Of a stretch of 5,653 bases of DNA, positions 1 to 5,653 are shown one piece after another. Position 1 is the first letter of the stretch. Every line of letters starts with the position of its first letter. Source of the stretch: an uncultured Verrucomicrobiota bacterium. Its GTDB lineage: Bacteria; Verrucomicrobiota; Verrucomicrobiia; Limisphaerales; UBA9464. A program made the translations under genes and the position numbers. The stretch lies in contig CAIPFS010000242.1 of the NCBI GenBank assembly GCA_903864375.1, positions 1 through 5,653 of the forward strand. The letters are read 5' to 3'. Under the pieces are notes generated by a model. It was not told the DNA's origin, did not search any database, and was given only the letters and a program-made list of their open reading frames with translations.

Positions 1-26
1 CAGGAGCGCATCCCTCCGGACGCAAA

Positions 27-43
27 TCCCTCCGCAGGAGGGA
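27..43 (-). terminator. Possible terminator hairpin of the DUF1080 gene
   Basis: TCCCTCC (27-33) and GGAGGGA (37-43) form a perfect 7-bp stem around a 3-nt loop. Read on the minus strand, the hairpin lies about 30 nt past the stop codon of the DUF1080 gene, where a terminator would be expected. Only TTT follows the stem before the sequence becomes GC-rich, so it is not a textbook intrinsic terminator. The stem's left half (TCCCTCCG) is also present at 11-18 as a direct repeat, so a second, longer-loop pairing is possible. Nothing else is visible in 1-72. Confidence 0.35.
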
Positions 44-72
44 CATCCACGGCACCCCGCTCATCGCCCAGC

Positions 73-768
73 TTATGGCAACGGATGAATCTTCAGGCTC
101 CGAAACGACACTTCATCCCCGTGGTCCTGAAGCAAAATGGGGGTGGAAAACCTGGTCCCCCATCGGGCTTCATCCTTGAACTTGCTTTTGGCCTTGGCGG
201 CTACCATTTCCGGAGAACCCAGTTCATAACTCAACACCAGCGCTCCGTTCAACCAATGCTCCACATGGGTTCCATGGACCACAACGCGAGAGGTGTTGAC
301 CTCGCCCGGCGGATGGATCGTCCGGGTTCCAGGGGGCAGGGCGTCGTACAGCGAAGCCGTCTGCCGATGCGGTCCGATTTTTCCATCGGGATGTCCCTCA
401 TCATCCAGCAGTTGGTACTCGTGACCGATGGCTGCGTGACGGGGTTCGTAGACAAAGTACTTCACACCGCTGTTGGCTCCCGGCGCGATCTTCCATTCCC
501 ACGACAGCTCGAAATCATCGAATTTGTCGACCGTGATCAGGTCACCTCCCCCTCCCTTGGCGGTGTGCTTTAACCATCCACCCTCGACCACCCATCCGGC
601 AGCGGGAAATCCAGGATGCCCAAAGGCACGCCATCCGGCCGGGGTCGAACCATCAAAGAGCAGCCGCCACCCCCCCCGGGCCTCTTCCGGGGTGAGTGTG
701 TTCGGAGGCGTGGTCTCCTCCGCAGTCGCCCAGAGGGCAAGAAAGAGTCCGGCAATGAGGCGTTTCAT
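73..768 (-). CDS. Exported DUF1080 / 3-keto-disaccharide hydrolase-family protein
   Basis: This encodes a 231-residue protein of the DUF1080 family (Pfam 3-keto-disaccharide hydrolase), a concanavalin-like beta-sandwich fold; some members hydrolyse 3-keto-glycosides. The N-terminus is a signal peptide (MKR, then a hydrophobic stretch to about residue 14, cleavage probably after ATA at residue 16), so the product should act in the periplasm or outside the cell. Family landmarks appear in the expected order: LLFDG (36-40) followed by GW, the FELSWEWKI strand (86-94), NSGVKY (99-104), GHEYQLLDDEGHPD (115-128), GEVNTSRVVV...VEHWLNG (155-175) and the C-terminal LLQDHGDEVSFR (212-223). The length is normal for a single-domain member. 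I chose the ATG at 768 because it gives a clean signal peptide; the reading frame extends to a TTG at 816, but that adds 16 residues ahead of the signal sequence. The Shine-Dalgarno is weak. The gene is transcribed away from the S9 peptidase. The family assignment is firm; the substrate cannot be read from the sequence. Confidence 0.93.
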   Translation of the reverse strand: MKRLIAGLFLALWATAEETTPPNTLTPEEARGGWRLLFDGSTPAGWRAFGHPGFPAAGWVVEGGWLKHTAKGGGGDLITVDKFDDFELSWEWKIAPGANSGVKYFVYEPRHAAIGHEYQLLDDEGHPDGKIGPHRQTASLYDALPPGTRTIHPPGEVNTSRVVVHGTHVEHWLNGALVLSYELGSPEMVAAKAKSKFKDEARWGTRFSTPILLQDHGDEVSFRSLKIHPLP

Positions 769-894
769 GGAAAATGAGAGTCCCTGTATGAACCGGGCGG
801 GGAAGCTCAAGGTCAAGCCGTAGTTTGTACGTTTTTGTCACGAAGGTTCAGGAAAGCGCCAAGCCAAACGGAGACAATCAGGCAATCTATATCG
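769..894. promoter_or_regulatory. Divergent intergenic region with probable promoters
   Basis: These 126 bp separate the start codons of the divergent DUF1080 and peptidase genes, so promoters for both should lie here. On the minus strand, TTGACC (complement of 811-816) is a good -35-like hexamer, but the best -10-like match, CATACA (complement of 785-790), sits 20 bp away and is poor. On the plus strand, TTGTCA (835-840) resembles a -35 element, with no fitting -10 at normal spacing. No convincing operator palindrome was seen. The promoter assignment rests on position rather than motif strength. Confidence 0.3.
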
Positions 895-3414
895 ATGAGT
901 CCGGACGTTCGGAAATGGCTGGGGGGATTATTCTGCCTGCGGCTGGCCACCCTCACCGTGGTTGTGGCCCAGGGCAGTCGACAGGACTATGCCCGCGCCC
1001 AATCCCTGGAACAACGAACCGCAAATCGGGTTTATCACTCCGAGGTTCAACCCCATTGGGCACCCCGCTCCTCCCGGTTCTGGTACCGCGTCAACACCTC
1101 CTCCAATTCCTTCTCCTATTTTCAAGTGGACGCTGCCTCAGGAATCCGCTCGCCATTGTTTGATTCCGAGCGACTGAACACGCTCCTTGCCCAAGCCACC
1201 GCGCACACCAACGCCTCTGGAGGCCTGGTGCTCTCCGCGGTCGATTATGACTGGGAAAACGCAGGCCTGCATTTTCGTTGCGATGGACAGGGGTGGACCT
1301 ACTCGGTTCGCGATAACCGTTTGACCAACGACGGCAGGCCGGAGGGGGTGGATCTGATGCCCCTAGCGGTTTCGGGTCGTCATGCCACGTCCCGAACCGG
1401 CGAATCCACCCAACTCACCTTCGTCAATCATCGTACGGGTTCGGCGGAGATCTTTTGGATCGATCCCGAGGGACGTCGCCGTGGTTATGGCCGGGTGTCC
1501 GGTGGCGCTGAAAAGACACTTTCAACCTATGCCGGTCACGTTTGGGAAATCGTGGGGCCCGATGGAACCAGCTGGGGATTTTACGTTGCCGGCGACGGCC
1601 CCCACCGCGCCATCCTGGATGATACGCCCCCGCCGGAGCCATCCGTTGCCGGGGCGCAGGATGAGACGCACTCCCGGCATGCCTCACCCGATGGTCAATG
1701 GACCCTGGAGGTGGTCGGCAACAATCTTCATCTGCTGGGAAAGGACGGCTCCCGGGAGGTCCTGACCACCGACGGGACGGTGGACGATGCCTACACCGAC
1801 ACCATCGAATGGTCACCCGATTCGCTTCACGCCGTGTTCCTCCGGACCCGCCCGGCCCAGTCCCACGAAGTCCATTGGGTGGAGTCGAGTCCACCCGACC
1901 AACTCGAACCCCGCTGGCATCATCAGGACTACCTCAAGCCCGGGGATCGGGTCGCCATTCCTCGTCCCTACTGGGTGGATATCACATCGCGCCGGGTCAC
2001 ACCCGTGAGCACCAACTTGTGCCCCAATCCGTACGAACTGGGTGAACTCCGCTGGTTTCCTGACTCCTCGCGATTCACGTTCGAATACAATCAGCGGGGA
2101 CATCAGGTCTATCGCGTGCTCGCGGTCCATGTGGCAACCGGTTCGGTTGACCCGGTCATCGAGGAAACCAGTCCAACGTTCATCGACTATTCGGGGAAAC
2201 ATTTTCTCTACTGGAATGACCCGGATCACACCGCCCTCTGGATGTCGGAGCGCGACGGTTGGAATCTTCTGTGGCGATACGACAGCCTGACCGGCCGGGT
2301 GCTCAATCAAGTGACCCATGGACCGTGGGTGGTGAGGAGGGTCGTGGAGGTTGTCCCGGAGACCCGACAAGTGTGGTTCATGGCCAGCGGCCTGAATGCC
2401 GGCGAAGACCCGTATCACCAGCACCTGTGCCGTGTCGGATGGGATGGAGGCGGCTTTGTCCAACTGACCAGGGGGGATGGAACCCATCAGGTGGAATTTT
2501 CCCCAGATCACCTCTTTTTCATCGATCGCTGGTCCCGCGTGGACCTGGCACCGGTCACCGAACTCCGGCGATCGGACGACGGACAACGAGTCATGGAGCT
2601 GGAACGAGGGGATATCCGGGAACTCAGCGCCAGTGGATGGACTCTACCGGAGCGCTTTACCGCTAAAGGGCGCGACGGAACGACCGATATCTGGGGCATC
2701 CTCATCAAACCATCAAATTTTTCAACCAACCAGCACTACCCGGTGGTGGAAGAAGTGTATGCGGGACCGCAGGATGCGTATGTCCCAAAGGCCTTTGGTC
2801 GGGAGGTCCGGCTCCATGCCCTGGCGGAATTGGGCTTTATCGTGGTGCAGGTGGACGGCATGGGCACCAGCTGCCGCTCGAAAGCCTTTCACGATGTTTG
2901 CTGGAAGAATCTGGCCGACGCCGGTTTCGCTGATCGGATTGCCTGGATTCGCGCGGCTGCCATCGACCGCCCGTGGATGGATCTCAGCCGGGTGGGTGTC
3001 TACGGGGGAAGCGCCGGCGGGCAAAACGCACTGCGGGCCCTCATCGATCACCCGGACTTCTATCAGGTGGCGGTGGCCGATTGCGGATGCCATGACAACC
3101 GGATGGATAAAATCTGGTGGAATGAGCAATGGATGGGATGGCCCGTCGGACCTGAATATGAGGCCAGCTCCAACGCCGTGCAGGCTTACAAAATGAAGGG
3201 CAAACTCCTGCTGATGGTGGGAGAGCTGGATACCAACGTCGACCCATCCTCGACATTCCAGGTGGTGAATGCCCTCGAAAAAGCCGACCGGGACTTCGAA
3301 TTCCTGGTCATCACCGGGACCGGCCATGGATCCGCGGAGACGCCTTACGGCAGCCGGCGGCGGATGGATTTTCTGGTCCGAAACCTTCTCGGGCGCGAAC
3401 CACGCTGGGAGTAG
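895..3414 (+). CDS. Exported S9 (prolyl oligopeptidase/DPP4-like) serine peptidase with inserted pVHL-like domain
   Basis: This encodes an 839-residue secreted serine peptidase of clan SC, family S9. A signal peptide (VRKW, then a hydrophobic run, cleavage probably after VVA at residue 25) exports it. Residues ~30-610 are a DPPIV_N-type beta-propeller (SPDGQW, WSPDS, LRWFPDSSRFTFEYNQRGHQ, SERDGW). This is interrupted at ~171-241 by a pVHL beta-like domain, listed separately. Residues ~620-839 form the alpha/beta-hydrolase domain: the oxyanion-hole Tyr is Y622 in VYAGP, the nucleophile S706 in GGSAGG, the acid D779 in GELDTNV and the base H811 in TGHG. All triad residues are present, so it should be active. 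The paired Glu motif by which true DPP4 binds a free N-terminus is not visible; the matching linker is short (D297-W306). Aminodipeptidase activity is therefore uncertain, and post-proline endopeptidase or another specificity is possible. I chose the ATG at 895 because it places the signal peptide at the N-terminus; an upstream TTG at 835 would add 20 polar residues. The RBS is weak. The cysteine at residue 14 follows Phe and is not a lipobox. Confidence 0.93.
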   Translation: MSPDVRKWLGGLFCLRLATLTVVVAQGSRQDYARAQSLEQRTANRVYHSEVQPHWAPRSSRFWYRVNTSSNSFSYFQVDAASGIRSPLFDSERLNTLLAQATAHTNASGGLVLSAVDYDWENAGLHFRCDGQGWTYSVRDNRLTNDGRPEGVDLMPLAVSGRHATSRTGESTQLTFVNHRTGSAEIFWIDPEGRRRGYGRVSGGAEKTLSTYAGHVWEIVGPDGTSWGFYVAGDGPHRAILDDTPPPEPSVAGAQDETHSRHASPDGQWTLEVVGNNLHLLGKDGSREVLTTDGTVDDAYTDTIEWSPDSLHAVFLRTRPAQSHEVHWVESSPPDQLEPRWHHQDYLKPGDRVAIPRPYWVDITSRRVTPVSTNLCPNPYELGELRWFPDSSRFTFEYNQRGHQVYRVLAVHVATGSVDPVIEETSPTFIDYSGKHFLYWNDPDHTALWMSERDGWNLLWRYDSLTGRVLNQVTHGPWVVRRVVEVVPETRQVWFMASGLNAGEDPYHQHLCRVGWDGGGFVQLTRGDGTHQVEFSPDHLFFIDRWSRVDLAPVTELRRSDDGQRVMELERGDIRELSASGWTLPERFTAKGRDGTTDIWGILIKPSNFSTNQHYPVVEEVYAGPQDAYVPKAFGREVRLHALAELGFIVVQVDGMGTSCRSKAFHDVCWKNLADAGFADRIAWIRAAAIDRPWMDLSRVGVYGGSAGGQNALRALIDHPDFYQVAVADCGCHDNRMDKIWWNEQWMGWPVGPEYEASSNAVQAYKMKGKLLLMVGELDTNVDPSSTFQVVNALEKADRDFEFLVITGTGHGSAETPYGSRRRMDFLVRNLLGREPRWE
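1405..1617 (+). other. pVHL beta-like domain inside the S9 peptidase
   Basis: Residues 171-241 of the peptidase (STQLTFVN...FWIDPEG...Y...TYAGHVWEI...) match the beta domain of the von Hippel-Lindau tumour suppressor. By comparison from memory with human pVHL, the match is ungapped from F76 to W117, with the bacterial numbering exactly 100 higher: N78/N178, W88/W188, G93/G193, Y98/Y198, G104/G204, S111/T211, Y112/Y212, G114/G214, H115/H215, W117/W217. In pVHL, W88, Y98, S111, H115 and W117 line the pocket that binds hydroxyproline in HIF. Four are identical here and the fifth is a Ser-to-Thr change. The alpha domain of pVHL, which recruits elongin C, is absent. The domain interrupts the propeller half, before SPDGQW. 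The domain call is strong; hydroxyproline binding is inference. Confidence 0.85.
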
Positions 3415-3458
3415 CCGGACTTGAACTTGCCCGGCGCGAAAGAGACCCTGCCCGGTCG

Positions 3459-4229
3459 GTGTCATCAGACTATACCCATTTTACAACCGGACAATGGCTG
3501 CTCGCCGGGCTGGCGGCGTTGGGGATCGGCGTCTCCAAAAGCGGCCTCCCCGGCGTCAGTCTGCTCCATGTGGTCATCATGGCCTCCCTTTTCGGCCCGC
3601 GGGAATCCACCGGGGTGATCCTGCCCATGCTGGTGGTTGGAGACATGACCGCCGTCGCCCTGTTCCGCCGGCATAGTCAGTGGAACCTTCTGGTGCGGAC
3701 GCTTCCCGCCGCGACGGGAGGGGTGATTCTGGGATGGGGGGTGATGGCCACCTTTCCCCACTGGCAATCGGGCATGACCATCGGAGGAATCGTTCTGGGT
3801 CTGGCCGGCATGCAGCTTCTTCGTGATTGGAAACCTCTCTGGTTTGAGCGGGTTCCCCAAAGCATCGCCATTGGAGCCGGATTCGGACTGCTCGCCGGGG
3901 CCACGACGATGATTGCCAATGCGGCGGGTCCGGTCATGGGGCTGTATCTGCTTACGGTGGGATTACCGAAACGGGAGTTCGTCGGCACAAGCGCCTGGTT
4001 CTTTCTGATCATCAACCTGCTGAAAATTCCCTTCAGCCTCCAACTGGGCCTCATCAGCAGCCATTCGCTCCGGTTCAACGCCCTCCTGGCCCCGCTGATC
4101 ATTGCCGGCCTTTTCCTGGGACGGGAGGTGGTCACCCGGCTTCCGCAGCGCACCTTCGATTCCCTGGTCCTGATTTTTGCCGTGGTGGGGGCACTGAAGC
4201 TGCTGGGGGTCTTTACCGCGATTTCCTGA
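3459..4229 (+). CDS. TauE/SafE-family membrane permease (sulfite/organosulfur anion exporter type)
   Basis: This encodes a 256-residue integral inner-membrane protein of the TauE/SafE family (formerly DUF81), whose characterised members move sulfite, sulfoacetate or related anions. About seven or eight hydrophobic segments are visible. The two-fold internal repeat shows its hallmark loops: GIGVSKSGLPG (22-32) in the first half and AGATTMIANAAGPVMG (146-161) in the second. Short basic stretches (FRRH, LPKRE, LGRE) fall between membrane segments. Length is typical. The start is GTG at 3459; no other in-frame start lies between the end of the peptidase gene and this codon, and only a weak purine stretch (GAAAGAGA, 3438-3445) precedes it, at rather long spacing. 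It follows the peptidase gene by 44 bp and precedes the epimerase by 42 bp, so co-transcription is likely. No sulfur-metabolism gene is next to it, so the substrate cannot be assigned from context. Confidence 0.92.
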   Translation: MSSDYTHFTTGQWLLAGLAALGIGVSKSGLPGVSLLHVVIMASLFGPRESTGVILPMLVVGDMTAVALFRRHSQWNLLVRTLPAATGGVILGWGVMATFPHWQSGMTIGGIVLGLAGMQLLRDWKPLWFERVPQSIAIGAGFGLLAGATTMIANAAGPVMGLYLLTVGLPKREFVGTSAWFFLIINLLKIPFSLQLGLISSHSLRFNALLAPLIIAGLFLGREVVTRLPQRTFDSLVLIFAVVGALKLLGVFTAIS

Positions 4230-4241
4230 TGCGGAATTCTC

Positions 4242-4263
4242 GCCGTCCGACTCCGGGGACGGT
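4242..4263 (+). promoter_or_regulatory. Hairpin over the epimerase ribosome-binding region
   Basis: CCGTCC (4243-4248) and GGACGG (4257-4262) form a 6-bp stem with an 8-nt loop, extendable by a G-U pair (4242/4263). The right arm and loop contain GGGGACGG (4255-4262), the only purine-rich Shine-Dalgarno candidate for the epimerase, which starts 9-12 nt later. No T-run follows, so an intrinsic terminator is unlikely. Folding in the mRNA would partly hide the ribosome-binding site. The regulatory role is inference. Confidence 0.3.
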
Positions 4264-4271
4264 AACGTCGG

Positions 4272-5237
4272 TTGGTGCACTTTCTGGTCACCGGCGGAGC
4301 CGGGTTTATTGGTTCACACGTTGCCGAGCGCCTGTTGCGCGACGGGCATCGGGTGACGGTCTGGGATGATCTGAATACTTTCTACGATCCGGCAGTCAAG
4401 CGGGCGAATCTGACGTCTGCGGTCCAGTTGGGCGGGTCCCGCTTTCACTTTGTAGAACTCGACCTGACCGACGCGCCTGCCCTGACATCGGCGGCCGACG
4501 GAGAGACCTTTGACCAGGTCATCCACCTCGCCGCACGCGCGGGAGTCCGGCCCAGCCTGGAACAGCCCGCTCTCTATCAACGGGTGAATGTCGAAGGAAC
4601 CGTGAATCTTCTCGAGACCCTGCGCCGGACCGGATGTCGAAAGTTTGTCCTGGCCAGTTCCTCGTCGGTCTACGGAATCAATGCCAAGGTCCCCTTCAGC
4701 GAGGCAGACCCCATCTTTCAGCCCATCTCGCCCTATGCGGCGAGCAAGCTGGCCTGTGAAGGGTTGGGTCACGTGTATCACCATCTTTACGGACTCGACA
4801 TCACCATGGTCCGGTTTTTCACCGTCTACGGTCCCCGCCAGCGGCCGGATCTGGCCATCCACAAGTTTGCCTCGCTCATCCAGCAAGGCCGTCCCATCCC
4901 GGTCTTTGGTGACGGATCGACGCGCCGCGACTACACCTACGTGGACGACATCGTTGCCGGAGTCATGGCCTGCACCGAGCGCAGCTTTGGCTACTCGATT
5001 TTTAACCTGGGTGAATCTCAGACCGTCCGACTGGACGAATTAATCGGCCACCTCGAAGTGGCGCTGGGCAAGCGGGCCATCATCGAACGCCATTCGGCCC
5101 AACCCGGGGACGTTCCGGTCACGTTCGCTGATATTTCCAAAGCTCAAGCCCAGCTCAATTATCGTCCTACGACCCGAATCGCCGAAGGTATCCCCCGCTT
5201 CGTCGATTGGTTTCTGGGGCGGCCTTCCTCGCCGTAG
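4272..5237 (+). CDS. NAD-dependent nucleotide-sugar epimerase (UDP-glucuronate 4-epimerase-like)
   Basis: This encodes a 321-residue cytoplasmic extended short-chain dehydrogenase/reductase. The Rossmann dinucleotide motif GGAGFIG is at 8-14, followed by the conserved HLAARAGVRPS loop. The catalytic set is S130 (in SSSSVYG, 129-135), Y155 and K159 (in SPYAASK); the Ser-to-Tyr spacing of 25 equals that of E. coli GalE. Substrate-side motifs RFFTVYGPRQRPD and GDGSTRRDYTYVDDIV are intact. The N-terminal WDDLNTFYDPAVKRANL segment and the AGVRPS loop resemble UDP-glucuronate 4-epimerases more than GalE. UDP-galacturonate for surface polysaccharide is thus the likely product, but UDP-glucose 4-epimerase or a related dehydratase remains possible. 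An in-frame TAA at 4263 confines the start to TTG 4272 or GTG 4275, and either gives the complete Rossmann strand. It lies 42 bp after the permease gene. Its stop codon TAG (5235-5237) is the first three bases of the 199-bp repeat array; the C-terminus (EGIPRFVDWFLG) is otherwise of normal length. Confidence 0.93.
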   Translation: MVHFLVTGGAGFIGSHVAERLLRDGHRVTVWDDLNTFYDPAVKRANLTSAVQLGGSRFHFVELDLTDAPALTSAADGETFDQVIHLAARAGVRPSLEQPALYQRVNVEGTVNLLETLRRTGCRKFVLASSSSVYGINAKVPFSEADPIFQPISPYAASKLACEGLGHVYHHLYGLDITMVRFFTVYGPRQRPDLAIHKFASLIQQGRPIPVFGDGSTRRDYTYVDDIVAGVMACTERSFGYSIFNLGESQTVRLDELIGHLEVALGKRAIIERHSAQPGDVPVTFADISKAQAQLNYRPTTRIAEGIPRFVDWFLGRPSSP

Positions 5238-5381
5238 TCGCCGTTCGTCAGCCGGCGCTGATCGATCGGGAGTCTCCATTGCGAAGGAGAAGGACCATCA
5301 TTTCGCGGGCGACTGTCGCCGGTTTCCGAAGTCCTGTTCCCACCGATCGGCTCGATGACAGATTTCAGCTGAGGAAAGTAT

Positions 5382-5457
5382 GCGCCGACTCACGTTCGGC
5401 GGCTACCGGGACCAAGGTGGCCGCACTCCCCGGTAGTCGCCGTTCGTCAGACGGCGC
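5382..5457. repeat. 76-nt imperfect palindrome spanning the unit 1/unit 2 junction
   Basis: The arms 5382-5410 and 5429-5457 are complementary at 25 of 29 positions (one as G-U) around an 18-nt loop. The core is a 14-bp stem, CGGCGGCTACCGGG (5397-5410) against CCCGGTAGTCGCCG (5429-5442), with a single G-U. The outer parts pair at 5382-5387/5452-5457, 5389-5390/5449-5450 and 5392-5394/5445-5447. The same bases also allow two smaller hairpins, 5383-5401 (CGCCGA, 7-nt loop, TCGGCG) and 5438-5456 (CGCCGT, 7-nt loop, ACGGCG), each of which excludes the central stem. No T-run follows, so a simple terminator is unlikely. Confidence 0.85.
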
Positions 5458-5580
5458 TGATCGATCGGGAGTCTACATCTCGAAGGAGAAGGACCGTCGT
5501 TTCGCCGGCGGCTGTCGCCGGTTTCCGAAGTCCTGCTCCCACCCATCGGCCCAATGACAGATTCCAGCTGAGGAAAGTAT

Positions 5581-5653
5581 GCGCCGACTCACGTTCGGCG
5601 GCTACCGGGACCAAGGTGGCCGCACTCCCCGGTAGTCGCCGTTCGTCAGACGG
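5581..5653. repeat. Second copy of the palindrome, cut by the window edge
   Basis: This is the same structure 199 bp downstream, spanning the unit 2/unit 3 junction. The 14-bp core stem is complete (5596-5609 against 5628-5641), and the visible sequence is identical to the first copy. The outer right arm would end at 5656, three bases past the window. The first unit lacks a partner: upstream of 5235 is epimerase coding sequence, so only the right half of a palindrome is present at the array's left edge. Confidence 0.8.

Larger units (their letters stand above)
5235..5653. repeat. 199-bp tandem repeat array (2.1 units, runs off the window)
   Basis: Unit 1 is 5235-5433, unit 2 is 5434-5632, and unit 3 starts at 5633 and is cut by the window edge after 21 bases. 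Each unit opens with TAGTCGCCGTTCGTCAG. The period is exactly 199 with no indels seen. By hand alignment, units 1 and 2 differ at 13 positions (about 93% identity). All differences fall within the first 131 bp (5235-5365); the following 68 bp (5366-5433) are identical, and the visible start of unit 3 equals that of unit 2. Because 199 is not a multiple of 3, any open frame changes phase from unit to unit, so the array is not a repeat protein. No gene is supported in 5238-5653. The unit resembles neither a CRISPR nor an IS I recognise. Confidence 0.95.

Noticed and set aside
85..573. 162-codon plus-strand open frame opposite the DUF1080 gene
   Set aside because: It is antisense to a clearly conserved coding region and its translation shows no recognisable family; it is a high-GC shadow frame.
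895..960. Lipoprotein signal in the peptidase (Cys at residue 14)
   Set aside because: The residue before Cys is Phe and the one before that Leu, which does not fit a lipobox; a standard signal peptidase I site after residue 25 fits better.
1813..2586. 257-codon minus-strand open frame inside the peptidase gene (and a similar one at 2722-3465)
   Set aside because: Both are antisense to conserved propeller and catalytic-domain codons with no recognisable motifs.
5370..5379. GAGGAAAGT, resembling the conserved start of bacterial RNase P RNA (GAGGAAAGTCC)
   Set aside because: Only nine bases match, the following bases diverge, none of the other conserved RNase P regions is present, and the motif recurs in every tandem unit.
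5382..5457. Integron attC site
   Set aside because: Size and imperfect palindromy are suggestive, but no GTTRRRY/RYYYAAC core sites flank the arms (GTTCGTC and GTTCGGC do not fit), and there is no cassette gene or integrase nearby.
5207..5557. A 116-codon plus-strand open frame across the repeat array
   Set aside because: It overlaps the epimerase end and runs through 199-bp units whose period is not a multiple of 3, so the same DNA would be read in different frames. Its composition is arginine-rich filler and it matches no family.
5235..5653. CRISPR array
   Set aside because: The repeated unit is 199 bp with no short-repeat/unique-spacer alternation; the whole unit is repeated.

Overview
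The window looks like a chromosomal stretch of a GC-rich (roughly 60% by eye) Gram-negative-type bacterium. The best guess is Verrucomicrobiota, with Planctomycetota next. The pointers are a secreted DUF1080 protein, a large S9 peptidase of the 'YAGP...GGSAGGQNAL...WWNEQWMGWPVGP' type, frequent GTG/TTG starts and a GC-rich intergenic repeat array. This placement is inference; no rRNA or marker gene is present.

Layout: (1) 1-72 is the downstream flank of a minus-strand gene and holds a 7-bp hairpin that may end its transcript. (2) 73-768 (-) encodes an exported DUF1080 (3-keto-disaccharide hydrolase family) protein. (3) 769-894 is a divergent intergenic region. (4) 895-3414 (+) encodes an exported prolyl-oligopeptidase/DPP4-family (S9) serine peptidase with an intact Ser-Asp-His triad. 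A domain resembling the beta domain of the von Hippel-Lindau (pVHL) protein is spliced into its propeller half. (5) 3459-4229 (+) encodes a TauE/SafE-family membrane permease. (6) 4272-5237 (+) encodes an extended-SDR nucleotide-sugar epimerase, closest by motif to UDP-glucuronate 4-epimerases. (7) 5235-5653 is a 199-bp tandem repeat (two complete units and the start of a third). It begins on the stop codon of the epimerase and continues past the window edge. Each unit junction is a long imperfect palindrome.

The three plus-strand genes lie 44 and 42 bp apart and could be one transcription unit. Their functions (extracellular peptidase, anion/organosulfur permease, nucleotide-sugar epimerase) do not form an obvious pathway. 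The DUF1080 protein and the peptidase are both predicted to be exported and are divergently transcribed, which fits scavenging of sugars and peptides from complex polymers.

The two items most worth attention are the pVHL-like domain, which keeps the hydroxyproline-pocket residues inside a proline-directed peptidase family, and the 199-bp array with its 76-nt palindrome.
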